A stretch of DNA of 64,000 nt. Origin: JANQJA01 sp047947185 (GTDB lineage Bacteria; Pseudomonadota; Gammaproteobacteria; Pseudomonadales; Azotimanducaceae). Made by a program: the position numbers and the translations under genes. The DNA lies in contig CP170502.1 in NCBI GenBank assembly GCA_047947185.1, positions 1,736,001-1,800,000 on the forward strand, read 5' to 3'. A model generated the notes under the pieces. That model saw only the letters and a list, made by a program, of their open reading frames with translations, was not told where the DNA came from and did no database searches. Of this stretch, positions 52,007 through 61,283 are shown one piece after another; positions within the stretch are counted from its first letter, which is position 1, and each line of letters opens with the position of its first letter.

Positions 52007-53938
52007 ATGTCGACTGGGCCAGGTGGCACGGACCCCCAAAACCCGATTATACCCGCCGGACTTTTCCGGGAAATGGTTGAACACGCGGCTGATGTCATAG
52101 CCCTGCTGGACAGTTCCGGGGCTATTGTCTACACCAATCCCTCAGCCCAGACCCAGTTTGGTTACAGCCCGACAGACCTGATCGGCACCAGCGTTTTTGA
52201 CCACCTCCACCCGGATGACCAGCACCTGGCGATAAACGCGTTTGCCACGCTGATGGATCAGGGTGACCATGACAGGATTCTGCTGCGCTTCAGGGACAAG
52301 CAGGGCGCCTGGCGCCGTGTTGAGGTATTGGGGACACCCTATACGTCTGATGCCGACAACGGCATGGTGCTGAACGTCCGGGACGTCACCGAAAGTCAGG
52401 CACTGGTTGAACAGATGGAGCGATCGGAAGCCCTGTTTCGTGCAGCATTCAACGCCAGCGGCTCAATCTGCTGTATCACGCTGCTCGAAACCGGCAAATT
52501 TATCGACGTCAACGACGCCTGGGTCCGGGCGACCGGCTGGTCGCGCGAGGAGGCGCTGGGCAGGACCGCAATCGAACTGAATATCTGGGGTGCACCCCGG
52601 AGCCGCGACCGGGTCATTGAGACCATTCTGCAGGAAGGCAGCCTCAGACAGTTTCCTGCAGAAATCACCCGAAAGGACGGCCAGACACGCAGCCTGCTGA
52701 TTGATGCGGAAGTTGTCCTGTTTGAAGGCGAACGTCGAATGTTCATCACCGCCATGGACATCACCGAACGCGAATTGATGGAAGAACAACTGCGGCAGTC
52801 CCAGCGCATGGAAGCCGTGGGCCAATTGACCGGTGGTGTTGCCCATGACTTCAACAACATGCTGACGGTGATCCTGGGGCACATTGGTCTCGCCCGGCAC
52901 GGTCAGTATGCGCCAGAGGTCATCCAGCGATCGCTTGTCGCCATAGAAGAAGCCGCGGAACGCGGTGCTGAACTCATCCGCCAGCTGATGGTCTTTTCCC
53001 GCCGGCAGACGCTGCATCCCAAAGTCACCAATGTGGCCGCGACGCTGAAATCCATGGAAACCCTGATTGCCGGCACGCTCGGTGGTGAAATCAGCATTGA
53101 GATGGATACCAGCGGCGCTGCCACAGCCTGCTGCAACCTTGACCAGGGCCTGCTCGAGAACGCGATACTCAACCTGGCCATCAATGCCCGCGACGCCCTG
53201 CAGGACGGTGGCACCCTTACACTCCGTGCGTCGATGGTCTGCCTGCCGGGTGACCTGCCCGTCACGGTCAACCAGGCACTGATGCCAGGTGATTACATCC
53301 TCCTTGACGTGATTGATGATGGCATCGGGATGGATGCCGACACCGCCGCACGGGCTTTTGAACCATTCTTCACCACCAAGGCACCTGGTCGGGGAACCGG
53401 CCTTGGATTGTCCATGGTGTTCGGTTTTGTCAAACAGTCTGGTGGGCATATCAACATCACATCAGCACCTGGCAAAGGCACACGGGTCAGCCTGTTTCTC
53501 CCGGTGACAGGCGAAAGCGAAGATGCCCAGGAGGAAAGGGCGGGACCTACCCGCAACCTGTCCGGCAAACGAATCCTGCTGGTTGAGGACAGTGCCGAGC
53601 TACGTGCCATGCTGGTTGAACTTCTGACATCACTGGGCTGCGTGGTCATTGAAAGTGACGGCGACAATATCGAAGCGGTGCTGGCGGCCGGTCCAGGAGC
53701 ACCGGACCTGCTCCTCTCGGATGTGATATTGCCGGGTGCCCTCAGGGGACCCGACGTCGCACGACGGGTCCAGCAGCAATATCCCGCCGTGCGGACGCTT
53801 TTCATGTCCGGCTACCCCCGGGAACGATTCAGCAGCGAGGCCATTGTGGACCAGCAAAACCTGCTGCAGAAGCCTTTCGCTGAGCAAGACCTGGTAGAAC
53901 GATTGTCGTTGCTGCTTGCCCCGGACCAGAACCCCTGA
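52007..53938 (+). CDS. PAS-containing hybrid sensor histidine kinase
   Basis: 643 aa, no membrane segments, so a cytoplasmic sensor. Order: PAS (about residues 25-125), second PAS (about 140-250), HisKA with the phospho-His in LTGGVAHDFNNML (about 280), HATPase with NLAINARDALQDGG (N box), DDGIGMD and GTGLGLSMVFGFV (G boxes), then a receiver with KRILLVEDS and the phospho-Asp in LLLSDVILPG. It autophosphorylates in response to an unknown signal sensed by the PAS domains and passes the phosphate to its own receiver. No response regulator is adjacent. Confidence 0.93.
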   Translation: MSTGPGGTDPQNPIIPAGLFREMVEHAADVIALLDSSGAIVYTNPSAQTQFGYSPTDLIGTSVFDHLHPDDQHLAINAFATLMDQGDHDRILLRFRDKQGAWRRVEVLGTPYTSDADNGMVLNVRDVTESQALVEQMERSEALFRAAFNASGSICCITLLETGKFIDVNDAWVRATGWSREEALGRTAIELNIWGAPRSRDRVIETILQEGSLRQFPAEITRKDGQTRSLLIDAEVVLFEGERRMFITAMDITERELMEEQLRQSQRMEAVGQLTGGVAHDFNNMLTVILGHIGLARHGQYAPEVIQRSLVAIEEAAERGAELIRQLMVFSRRQTLHPKVTNVAATLKSMETLIAGTLGGEISIEMDTSGAATACCNLDQGLLENAILNLAINARDALQDGGTLTLRASMVCLPGDLPVTVNQALMPGDYILLDVIDDGIGMDADTAARAFEPFFTTKAPGRGTGLGLSMVFGFVKQSGGHINITSAPGKGTRVSLFLPVTGESEDAQEERAGPTRNLSGKRILLVEDSAELRAMLVELLTSLGCVVIESDGDNIEAVLAAGPGAPDLLLSDVILPGALRGPDVARRVQQQYPAVRTLFMSGYPRERFSSEAIVDQQNLLQKPFAEQDLVERLSLLLAPDQNP

Positions 53939-54058
53939 GCCACGCCTGCTCGCAGAACGTCACTGCACAAGCCGCCACACAAAGTCAACGGCGACCTTCT
54001 GGCAGAACTCGGCGATAATGCGCGCCTTCACCACGACACACCAGGTTGCCAGTTCCGT

Positions 54059-56398
54059 ATGAAATCAGTTGCACTGCGCATCGCAGAAGAACTTGCTGTC
54101 AAAGAATCCCAGGTCAGCGCTGCCATCAGCCTGCTGGACGATGGTTCAACAGTCCCGTTTATTTCCCGCTATCGTAAGGAAGCCACCGGCGGCCTGGATG
54201 ATACCCAGTTACGTAACCTGGAAGACCGCCTGCGGTACCTGCGTGAGCTTGATGCACGCCGGGAACTGGTGCTGCAGAGTATTCTTGAGCAGGGCAAACT
54301 CAGTGACAGGCTGAAAGCTGAGATCCTGGACGCTGATACCAAGTCGCGGCTGGAAGACCTTTACCTGCCCTACAAACAAAAGCGCCGGACCAAGGCACAG
54401 ATTGCCCGGGAAGCCGGCCTTGAGCCACTGGCCCTTTCGCTGCTGGCGGATCCGATGCAGGATCCGGCGACCGCTGCTGCGGGCTACCTGGATGCTGATG
54501 GGGCAGTGCCGGACGTACAGACAGCCCTGGACGGCGCGCGCCAGATCCTGATGGAAGTGTTTGCGGAAGACGCAGACCTGCTCGCGCAGCAGCGCGCTTA
54601 CCTGCAGGAGAAGGGCATACTGGAATCCAGGGTTGTGCCCGGCAAGGAAACCGAGGGTGCAAAATTTGAGGACTACTTTGACTTCTCGGAGCCGCTGCGC
54701 AAGATCCCTTCACACCGCGCACTTGCCCTGTTTCGTGGCAGAAACGAGTCTGTCCTGCAGCTTTCGCTGAAGGTGGAAAACGAGGAAACTTTTGAAGTCC
54801 ATCCCTGCGATCAACTCGTTCGCGCCCACTTTGGCCTGGCCGACAAAGGCCGACCCGCTGACCCCTGGCTGCTGGAGACCGCACGCTGGGCCTGGCGTAT
54901 CAAGATTTTCTCCCACCTGGATATCGAACTGCGACTGGCACTCAAGGAAAAAGCCGAAGACGAGGCAATCAAGGTATTTGCATCCAACCTCAGTGACCTG
55001 CTGCTGGCCGCGCCCGCCGGCCCCAGGGCCACACTTGGCCTGGACCCTGGGCTGCGTACCGGCGTCAAGGTCGCCGTTGTAGATGCCACCGGCAAACTTG
55101 TCGACTGGAGCACTGTCTACCCGCACGCACCCCGCAACCAGTGGGATGAGGCTATCGGGCAACTCGCAACGCTCTGCAGGAAACATGACGTGAAGCTGAT
55201 CAGCATCGGCAATGGCACCGCGTCCCGCGAAACTGACAAACTCGCCAAGGCACTTGCCTCCCGTCACCCCGAACTGGGACTTACCTCCCTGGTTGTGTCA
55301 GAAGCAGGTGCGTCCATCTATAGCGCCTCAGAACTGGCAGCGAAAGAATTCCCTGACCTGGATGTCAGCATCCGGGGTGCAGTATCCATCGCGCGACGGC
55401 TGCAGGACCCGCTGGCTGAACTGGTCAAGATTGAGCCCAAAGCCATTGGTGTTGGTCAGTACCAGCACGACGTCAGCCAGGTCAAACTTGCCCGATCGCT
55501 GGAAGCGGTTGTTGAAGACTGTGTAAACGCCGTGGGTGTGGACCTGAACATGGCGTCGGTGCCGTTGCTGGGTCAGGTTGCTGGCCTCAGTACAGGCATG
55601 GCAGAGAATATTGTCAGCTACCGCAACGAACATGGACCTTTCCCGCGCCGCGAGGCACTACTGGACGTGCCGCGTATTGGTCCCAAGGCCTTTGAGCAGG
55701 CAGCCGGATTCCTGCGCATCATGAATGGCGACAATCCGCTGGATCGTTCAGCAGTACACCCGGAAGCCTATCCCGTGGTGGAGAAAATTGTCGCGGCCAC
55801 CGGCAAGGATGTACTGACCCTGATTGGCGACCAGCGTTTTGTCGCGGGGTTGAACCCGGCGGATTTCACCGATGAAAAGTTTGGTACCCCCACTGTCATC
55901 GACATCCTGAAAGAACTGGAGAAACCCGGCCGGGATCCTCGCCCGGAGTTCAGGACGGCCACTTTCAGGGAGGGTGTCGAGAAGCTGGGGGACCTGAAGC
56001 CCGACATGATCCTCGAGGGTGTCATCACCAACGTGACCAACTTTGGGGCTTTTGTCGACATTGGTGTACACCAGGACGGTCTGGTCCATATCTCCGCCCT
56101 CGCCGAGAAATTCGTGAAAGACCCCAGGGAAATTGTCAAAGCCGGCGACATCGTTCGCGTCAAGGTGATGGAAGTTGACCTGGAACGTAAACGTATTGCT
56201 CTCTCGATGCGGCTGAACGACATACCGCAGACCCAGGCTGACGCTGCTACCGCGTCCCGTGGCGGCCGCTCCCCGGGCGGCCGTGAGGGTCAAGGTCGGG
56301 CAAAAGGCAAAGATGACCGCCAGAAAAAGACCCCGACCAGACCGGTCACCAACTCGGTGATGGGTGACGCTTTCGCCCGTGCCCTGAAGGACAACTGA
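54059..56398 (+). CDS. tex: Tex family RNA-binding transcription accessory protein
   Basis: 779 aa, the full length of Tex. N-terminal helical part (FISRYRKEATGGLDDTQLR), a YqgF-like domain starting LGLDPGLRTGVKVAVVD (about residue 325), helix-hairpin-helix segments (YRNEHGPFPRREALLDVPRIGPKAFEQ) and a C-terminal S1 domain (GVITNVTNFGAFVDIGVHQDGLVHIS, about 650-720). Tex binds nucleic acid and influences transcription; precise roles vary. Well conserved and housekeeping. Confidence 0.95.
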   Translation: MKSVALRIAEELAVKESQVSAAISLLDDGSTVPFISRYRKEATGGLDDTQLRNLEDRLRYLRELDARRELVLQSILEQGKLSDRLKAEILDADTKSRLEDLYLPYKQKRRTKAQIAREAGLEPLALSLLADPMQDPATAAAGYLDADGAVPDVQTALDGARQILMEVFAEDADLLAQQRAYLQEKGILESRVVPGKETEGAKFEDYFDFSEPLRKIPSHRALALFRGRNESVLQLSLKVENEETFEVHPCDQLVRAHFGLADKGRPADPWLLETARWAWRIKIFSHLDIELRLALKEKAEDEAIKVFASNLSDLLLAAPAGPRATLGLDPGLRTGVKVAVVDATGKLVDWSTVYPHAPRNQWDEAIGQLATLCRKHDVKLISIGNGTASRETDKLAKALASRHPELGLTSLVVSEAGASIYSASELAAKEFPDLDVSIRGAVSIARRLQDPLAELVKIEPKAIGVGQYQHDVSQVKLARSLEAVVEDCVNAVGVDLNMASVPLLGQVAGLSTGMAENIVSYRNEHGPFPRREALLDVPRIGPKAFEQAAGFLRIMNGDNPLDRSAVHPEAYPVVEKIVAATGKDVLTLIGDQRFVAGLNPADFTDEKFGTPTVIDILKELEKPGRDPRPEFRTATFREGVEKLGDLKPDMILEGVITNVTNFGAFVDIGVHQDGLVHISALAEKFVKDPREIVKAGDIVRVKVMEVDLERKRIALSMRLNDIPQTQADAATASRGGRSPGGREGQGRAKGKDDRQKKTPTRPVTNSVMGDAFARALKDN

Positions 56399-56514
56399 CC
56401 GCGTCAGCAGGGTCCTGCTGGCATTTGCTGATTCGTGCTCAGGCGCGGCAGGCGTTGACGCGAGCCATTGCGTTACAATCGCCTGCAACAGGGAACACTT
56501 TGCGAGGTCTGGCC

Positions 56515-57609
56515 GTGCCGCTCGATTACAAGGTCCTGTCAAACGAGATTCTGGCCCGCCATGACCAGCGTGCCCTCGCCTTGATTGATGCCGAACCAGC
56601 GCTGGCCCGGCACTGGAAACCCATTATGGACGCGGCTTACGTTGGCGCCCCCGGGCTGGTCGCCGCACTGCTTGATGCCGGCGCTGACCCCAATATCATG
56701 TCCCGCAACGGACACAGGCATACGCCGCTGATCCGGTGCCTGCACCGCCAGGCCACGGTGGCGCGCACCCCGGCGCATACAGAGGTTCTGGAACTGCTGC
56801 TCAGGTCAGGTGCCGACCCCAATCTGCCTGCTGGCCAGCATAACCTGCCGCCGCTTGCAGAGGCCTGTATTGGTGGTTACACCCGGGATATCGACATCCT
56901 CCTCGAAGCCGGCGCAGCCAGGACCCTGCACACCGTCGCCATGTTGTATGACAAACGCGCCCTGAAACGCATGCTTGCCTCCAGCCCGCCCGATCTCCCT
57001 GATCATGTCGGCAGAACGCCGCTCCACTATCTCGCGTTTTCTGGCCTCTGGACCTGCTCGGACAAACTGCAGCAGGCCAGCCTGGCCTCGGCCCGCCAGC
57101 TACTTGAAGCAGGTGCTGCGGTCGATCAGATTGACCCGCAAGTGGGTACCGAGGGTGATTTCCAGCCAACTGCATTATGGCGCGCCGTCGGCTGGCAGAA
57201 ACACCACGCCCTGGCACAACTACTGCTCGAAGCCGGGGCAAGTCCGGACAATGCCATCTTTGCCGCAGCGTTTGACGGTGACCGGGAAATGCTGGATCTG
57301 CTCGCAGATTACGGTGTTGACCTTGAACCCAGGGTGGCAGGCAGGACGCCGCTACTTGATCTGATCTATTTCAGACGACCCGCCAATGTGACCTGGTTAC
57401 TCTCCCGGGGTGCCGATCCGGCAGCTACCGATGCGGAAGGCAGGAATGCCCTGCACCTGGCCGCCATCCAGGGGATTCGCCCCGAGATTGTGGAACAGCT
57501 TCTGGCTTTCGGTGCAGACCGGCAGGCGACGGACAAGAGCGGCAATTTGCCGCTCGATTATGCCCGTCAGAAAGGCCGGTCAAAGCTCGTGCCATTGCTG
57601 GAAGGCTAG
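56515..57609 (+). CDS. Ankyrin-repeat protein
   Basis: 364 aa, cytoplasmic, almost wholly ankyrin repeats: repeated helical pairs such as LVAALLDAGADPNIMSRNGH, VLELLLRSGADPNLPAGQ, NVTWLLSRGADPAATDAEGR and IVEQLLAFGADRQATDKSGN. About eight to nine repeats are visible, some degenerate. It should be a protein-binding scaffold; the partner is unknown. The GTG at 56515 has GAGGT about seven bases upstream; a TTG at 56425 would add 30 residues outside the repeats. It follows tex at about 115 nt. Confidence 0.8.
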   Translation: MPLDYKVLSNEILARHDQRALALIDAEPALARHWKPIMDAAYVGAPGLVAALLDAGADPNIMSRNGHRHTPLIRCLHRQATVARTPAHTEVLELLLRSGADPNLPAGQHNLPPLAEACIGGYTRDIDILLEAGAARTLHTVAMLYDKRALKRMLASSPPDLPDHVGRTPLHYLAFSGLWTCSDKLQQASLASARQLLEAGAAVDQIDPQVGTEGDFQPTALWRAVGWQKHHALAQLLLEAGASPDNAIFAAAFDGDREMLDLLADYGVDLEPRVAGRTPLLDLIYFRRPANVTWLLSRGADPAATDAEGRNALHLAAIQGIRPEIVEQLLAFGADRQATDKSGNLPLDYARQKGRSKLVPLLEG

Positions 57610-57946
57610 AGTCACGCAACTGGCAGGCAGACTTCCGGGCCTTCCTGGGGCCGTTTCCAACCGCTGCCTTGTGGGCGATCTGCTGGAGAAGTTGCTTGCC
57701 TGACAAGAAACAACTATAGCGGACCTCGACGGGTGAATTGCTGCGTAATTCAGCGCAGATGACCCTTTGTTTGAATTTATATTCCACTTTTTTGACCATA
57801 TATAGGCATTAATACCCACTATGGAATCGATCACGCACTGATCCTCCAATCCATCGCTTTCCTGTACAGTTTTTACCTCGGACACTGTATCTGCAGCACC
57901 GTCTCGGCTACGCTCGGGTGACGCTGGAGAACAAGGGGGATATCTG
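57610..57946. other. Intergenic region with no supported gene
   Basis: About 340 nt between the ankyrin gene and the transporter. An AT-rich stretch near 57770-57820 (TTTTTTTGACCATATATAGG) may hold the transporter promoter; I cannot define a convincing -35/-10 pair. Confidence 0.35.
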
Positions 57947-59446
57947 GTGGCAACTGCTCGTGTTCCGATGAAAATCAAAATTTTTTTTGGCATTGGCCAG
58001 GCGGCCGAGTCCATCAAGAATTTTGGGTTTGGCACCCTGCTGATGCTGTACTACAACCAGGTGCTGGGCCTGTCGGGCACTTATGCCGGGATGGCTGTGG
58101 CCATTGCGATTGCGGCAGACGCCCTGTCCGATCCGGCAGTCGGATCCTGGTCCGATGGCATACGGTCACGCTGGGGACGCCGCCATCCTTTCATGTTTGC
58201 CTCCATCATCCCGCTTGCCGTGACCTACTACTTTCTGTTTATGCCACCGGAAGGACTCAGCGAGTTCCAGTTGTTCCTCTGGTTCACAACCTTTGCGATC
58301 CTGGTGCGCACCGCCCTGACATTCTTCCACGTGCCCTACCTGTCACTTGGCGCCGAGATGACCCAGGACTACCATGAGCGTACACAGATTGTGGTCTTCC
58401 GAACGGCGTTTGGCATTGTTGCCAGCCTGGTTGTCATTTCTGTCGCCTGGAACTTCTTTTTTATCAAGACCCTGGAGAATCCAACGCCGCAACTCACGCG
58501 GGAACCCTATTTCCGCTATGCCATTCTGAGCGCAATCATCATGGCTGGCATGATGCTGCTCAGTTGTTGGGGAACTCGCGAGGTCATTCCCCACCTTGCG
58601 GGCTCAAGGCAACAACCCAAGGCTTTCAGTCTTGGCAACGTGTACCGCGACCTCTACCAGGCGCTGCTGAATCCGTCCTTCCGCGCACTGTTTGTCGGCA
58701 CCCTTTTGTTTTTCATCTACGCCGGTATACAGGGTGCGCTGGCCATGCACCTCAAGACATTTTTCTGGCAGCTTGACACCAACGCTATCGAGTACTGGCA
58801 GTACGCCGCGGTGGCCGGTGGCATCCTGGGCCTGCCGCTTGTGCCATTTTTCAATCGCTGGTTTGACAAGAAATGGACTGTCATCATCGGGGTCATGGCA
58901 GCAGCGGCGGCAGGCACCATACCGGTGCTGTTGCAACTCGTCGGGTTGATGCCACAGGATCCGGCCATCCTGGTGCCCATCCTGATTGCTGCAGCGCTGC
59001 TGGGCAGCATTGGCGGCGTCCAGGCTGGTGTCACTGTCGCCTCCATGATGGGTGATATCGCGGACGAACATGAACTCAATCATGGAAAACGCCAGGAAGG
59101 TATCTATTTTGGCTCCTACAATTTTTCCGCCAAGTGCACCAGCGCCTTCGGCAACCTCATCGCCGGCTTTGCCCTCGACATCATTCACTTTCCCGTGAAC
59201 TCAACGCCTGGCACCATCCCCGAGAACGTCCTGCATAATTTTGGCCTGATCTATGGCGTGATCGTTCTTATGCTGATTTTCTCCACCTGGGTATTCTGGC
59301 CCTACTCACTTGACAAGAAACGCCATGACGAGATTGTCGAGGCGCTGCTCAAGCGGTCAGCTGCAGAGAAGGCCGAACCCGCTGCTGAAACGGGTCGCAA
59401 GGGCGCCCCACCTGACTTTGACGCTGTGCCGGTGGCCGGCGACTGA
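57947..59446 (+). CDS. MFS transporter, GPH-like (second copy)
   Basis: 499 aa, about twelve helices. Shared marks with the transporter at 18993: LMLYYNQVLGLSG, DALSDPAVGSWSDGIRSRWGRRHPFM, QDYHERTQIVVFRTAFG and FDKKWTVI. A proton- or sodium-coupled importer; the substrate is unknown. The GTG at 57947 is used because AAGGGGGA lies about seven bases upstream; the ATG at 57968 is an alternative. No PhyH or TonB genes adjoin this copy. Confidence 0.88.
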   Translation: MATARVPMKIKIFFGIGQAAESIKNFGFGTLLMLYYNQVLGLSGTYAGMAVAIAIAADALSDPAVGSWSDGIRSRWGRRHPFMFASIIPLAVTYYFLFMPPEGLSEFQLFLWFTTFAILVRTALTFFHVPYLSLGAEMTQDYHERTQIVVFRTAFGIVASLVVISVAWNFFFIKTLENPTPQLTREPYFRYAILSAIIMAGMMLLSCWGTREVIPHLAGSRQQPKAFSLGNVYRDLYQALLNPSFRALFVGTLLFFIYAGIQGALAMHLKTFFWQLDTNAIEYWQYAAVAGGILGLPLVPFFNRWFDKKWTVIIGVMAAAAAGTIPVLLQLVGLMPQDPAILVPILIAAALLGSIGGVQAGVTVASMMGDIADEHELNHGKRQEGIYFGSYNFSAKCTSAFGNLIAGFALDIIHFPVNSTPGTIPENVLHNFGLIYGVIVLMLIFSTWVFWPYSLDKKRHDEIVEALLKRSAAEKAEPAAETGRKGAPPDFDAVPVAGD

Positions 59447-59547
59447 GGCAAGATTCCGGCAAGAAAAAGGACATATTCGTAAGGATCAGGAACCGCCTGG
59501 CCTTCAGGATAGCCACCACCTGAACCCGACTTCACAAAGTGTGTGGC

Positions 59548-60153
59548 ATGAATAACCCAATGGCGCTTGCCGTCACAACCCTGCAAAGGCTCTTTCTGCT
59601 CAGCCTGCAACTCACCCTGCTGTCAGCCTGCAGTAACACAACGCCTTACCCGGAAGACTGGTCTGGTGCCAGACCCGACTTCGACTGGTGCGAGATCGAC
59701 GGCAGAGCATTCCAGGATCTTGCGACGACTTATACGGGAGACTATCCCGTGCGATTGTCGGACATCTTTTTTGCCGGTGAACTGGGCGGGTTTGCCATCA
59801 CCCATCTTGTCTTTCGCCGGGTACCGGAGGGGCTGCGGGTTGAAGCCTGGGTTGACGACACCCGGCTGGAAGAATCACGGTTACTCGACGGCAGGGCCAA
59901 TCCCTGTACCCGCACTCGCTTCAGGACCCGCTCGGGATGGGATGCCAGCCCCTACATGGTGCTCGAAGGCATTTTCTGGACAGGCGGCATCCTGGTGCCC
60001 ATGGCAGAACGGGTGCAGACAGAAATCAGCCTGACGGAGGCGGGTGAACTCGCCGTCCACCTGCGATGGGTCTTCGGCGGTACCTTGTTCCTGTTTTTTC
60101 CCTTCAAGTCGGACTATGACGATGCCTGGCTACTGTTCCGCCCCTGGCCCTGA
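59548..60153 (+). CDS. Lipoprotein, unknown function
   Basis: 201 aa. Signal with lipobox LLSAC, then a soluble domain with DWCEIDGRAFQDL and GGILVPMAERV. It overlaps the next gene by about 30 nt, so the two lipoproteins are probably translated together. No family is recognised. The ATG at 59548 (MNNPMALAV) lacks a strong ribosome binding site. Confidence 0.65.
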   Translation: MNNPMALAVTTLQRLFLLSLQLTLLSACSNTTPYPEDWSGARPDFDWCEIDGRAFQDLATTYTGDYPVRLSDIFFAGELGGFAITHLVFRRVPEGLRVEAWVDDTRLEESRLLDGRANPCTRTRFRTRSGWDASPYMVLEGIFWTGGILVPMAERVQTEISLTEAGELAVHLRWVFGGTLFLFFPFKSDYDDAWLLFRPWP

Positions 60154-61195
60154 ACTGGCCCGTGTGCTGCTGGTCCTGCTGGTCCCTGTGCTCCTGGCGG
60201 GGTGCGAAACGCTGCCGGTGCAGTCACCCGCAATGATTGCCACCCGCGAGCCGATCCTGCTGCAGGCGCCGGTGCGGTTCGGGCACATTGTCGCCGGTTC
60301 CGACAACCTGGTCACCTGGGAAAACATCGGGGAACTTGTCCTGACCCCCGGAACGCTCTACTTCACGCGCCCCGGCCAGAGCTACAGCATCTCCTACCTG
60401 TCCATCAGCGATGCTTTTATCGGTCCGGTAAACGAATGGCACTTCTGGCCGCTGGGATCACCCACCCGCCTGCCAGACCTGCTTCGGATTGAAGCGGACA
60501 ATTCGACGTGTCAACACGGCTGCGCCTTTTCACTGCCGTCGCTCGCCATCAGCCGCGAGGCAAAACAGATTATTGAAAGGTACCGTCCCGGACTTGACCC
60601 ATTTGGTCGATTTGACACACCGGGGCGTGTTGAACTGGTTTCCGGGTGTCGGCAACCCAACGTGTTCTGGTCCTTCTCTCCCCATTACCTGCTGCGACAT
60701 TACCCGACCGAGAAACAGGCGCTGGAAACCCGGGTCAGGGCACAGGCGAAGCACATGCGCCAGACCTTTGAACAGGCACTCAGTGAGCTGCTGGTGGGGA
60801 CAGCCGGGGATTTTGACATCCACCGTTTTCCCGAAAGTGGCACAGATGCCTTCTGTGACGCAATCGCTACCGGCAGGGCCGGGAGGCTGGTCAGGGAGCA
60901 AACCGGTTCCAACCGGCTCCTGATCGCGGAAATTGGCACCATCACGCTGGAGGAGTCGATCACGGCGCAGTATGAGGCCAGCGTTCTGCTGCACATCAAT
61001 CTGATGGTCCACTACCTGGACCTTGATCCCATCAAGTCTGGCCTTCGTCGAGGCAATACCCTTGCGGTGAGAATACCCCTCTCAGCCTCGTCCGAACCGG
61101 GACCAGCAGATTTCAGCCAACAGGTTTATGCTGCCGCGGCGAGGGTGCGCGACCTGGTGTTGGAGGACCTGCAGGCCGCTGCCATCGCGCAATAA
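60122..61195 (+). CDS. Lipoprotein, unknown function (overlapping the upstream lipoprotein gene)
   Basis: 357 aa. Signal with lipobox VLLAGC about 27 residues from the start, then a soluble domain (FGHIVAGSDNLVTWENIGEL, FCDAIATGRAGRLVREQ). Starts at 60116 or 60122 are possible; the 60122 ATG is used. It overlaps the upstream gene's 3' end. No family is recognised. It is not similar in sequence to its neighbour. Confidence 0.6.
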   Translation: MPGYCSAPGPELARVLLVLLVPVLLAGCETLPVQSPAMIATREPILLQAPVRFGHIVAGSDNLVTWENIGELVLTPGTLYFTRPGQSYSISYLSISDAFIGPVNEWHFWPLGSPTRLPDLLRIEADNSTCQHGCAFSLPSLAISREAKQIIERYRPGLDPFGRFDTPGRVELVSGCRQPNVFWSFSPHYLLRHYPTEKQALETRVRAQAKHMRQTFEQALSELLVGTAGDFDIHRFPESGTDAFCDAIATGRAGRLVREQTGSNRLLIAEIGTITLEESITAQYEASVLLHINLMVHYLDLDPIKSGLRRGNTLAVRIPLSASSEPGPADFSQQVYAAAARVRDLVLEDLQAAAIAQ

Positions 61196-61283
61196 CGCAG
61201 GTCATGCCCAGGCATGACCAAGCCGCCCCGGCCGCCTGACCCTCGCAGTGCCCGTTGGCGACTGTCCGGGGTATGATAGGCCA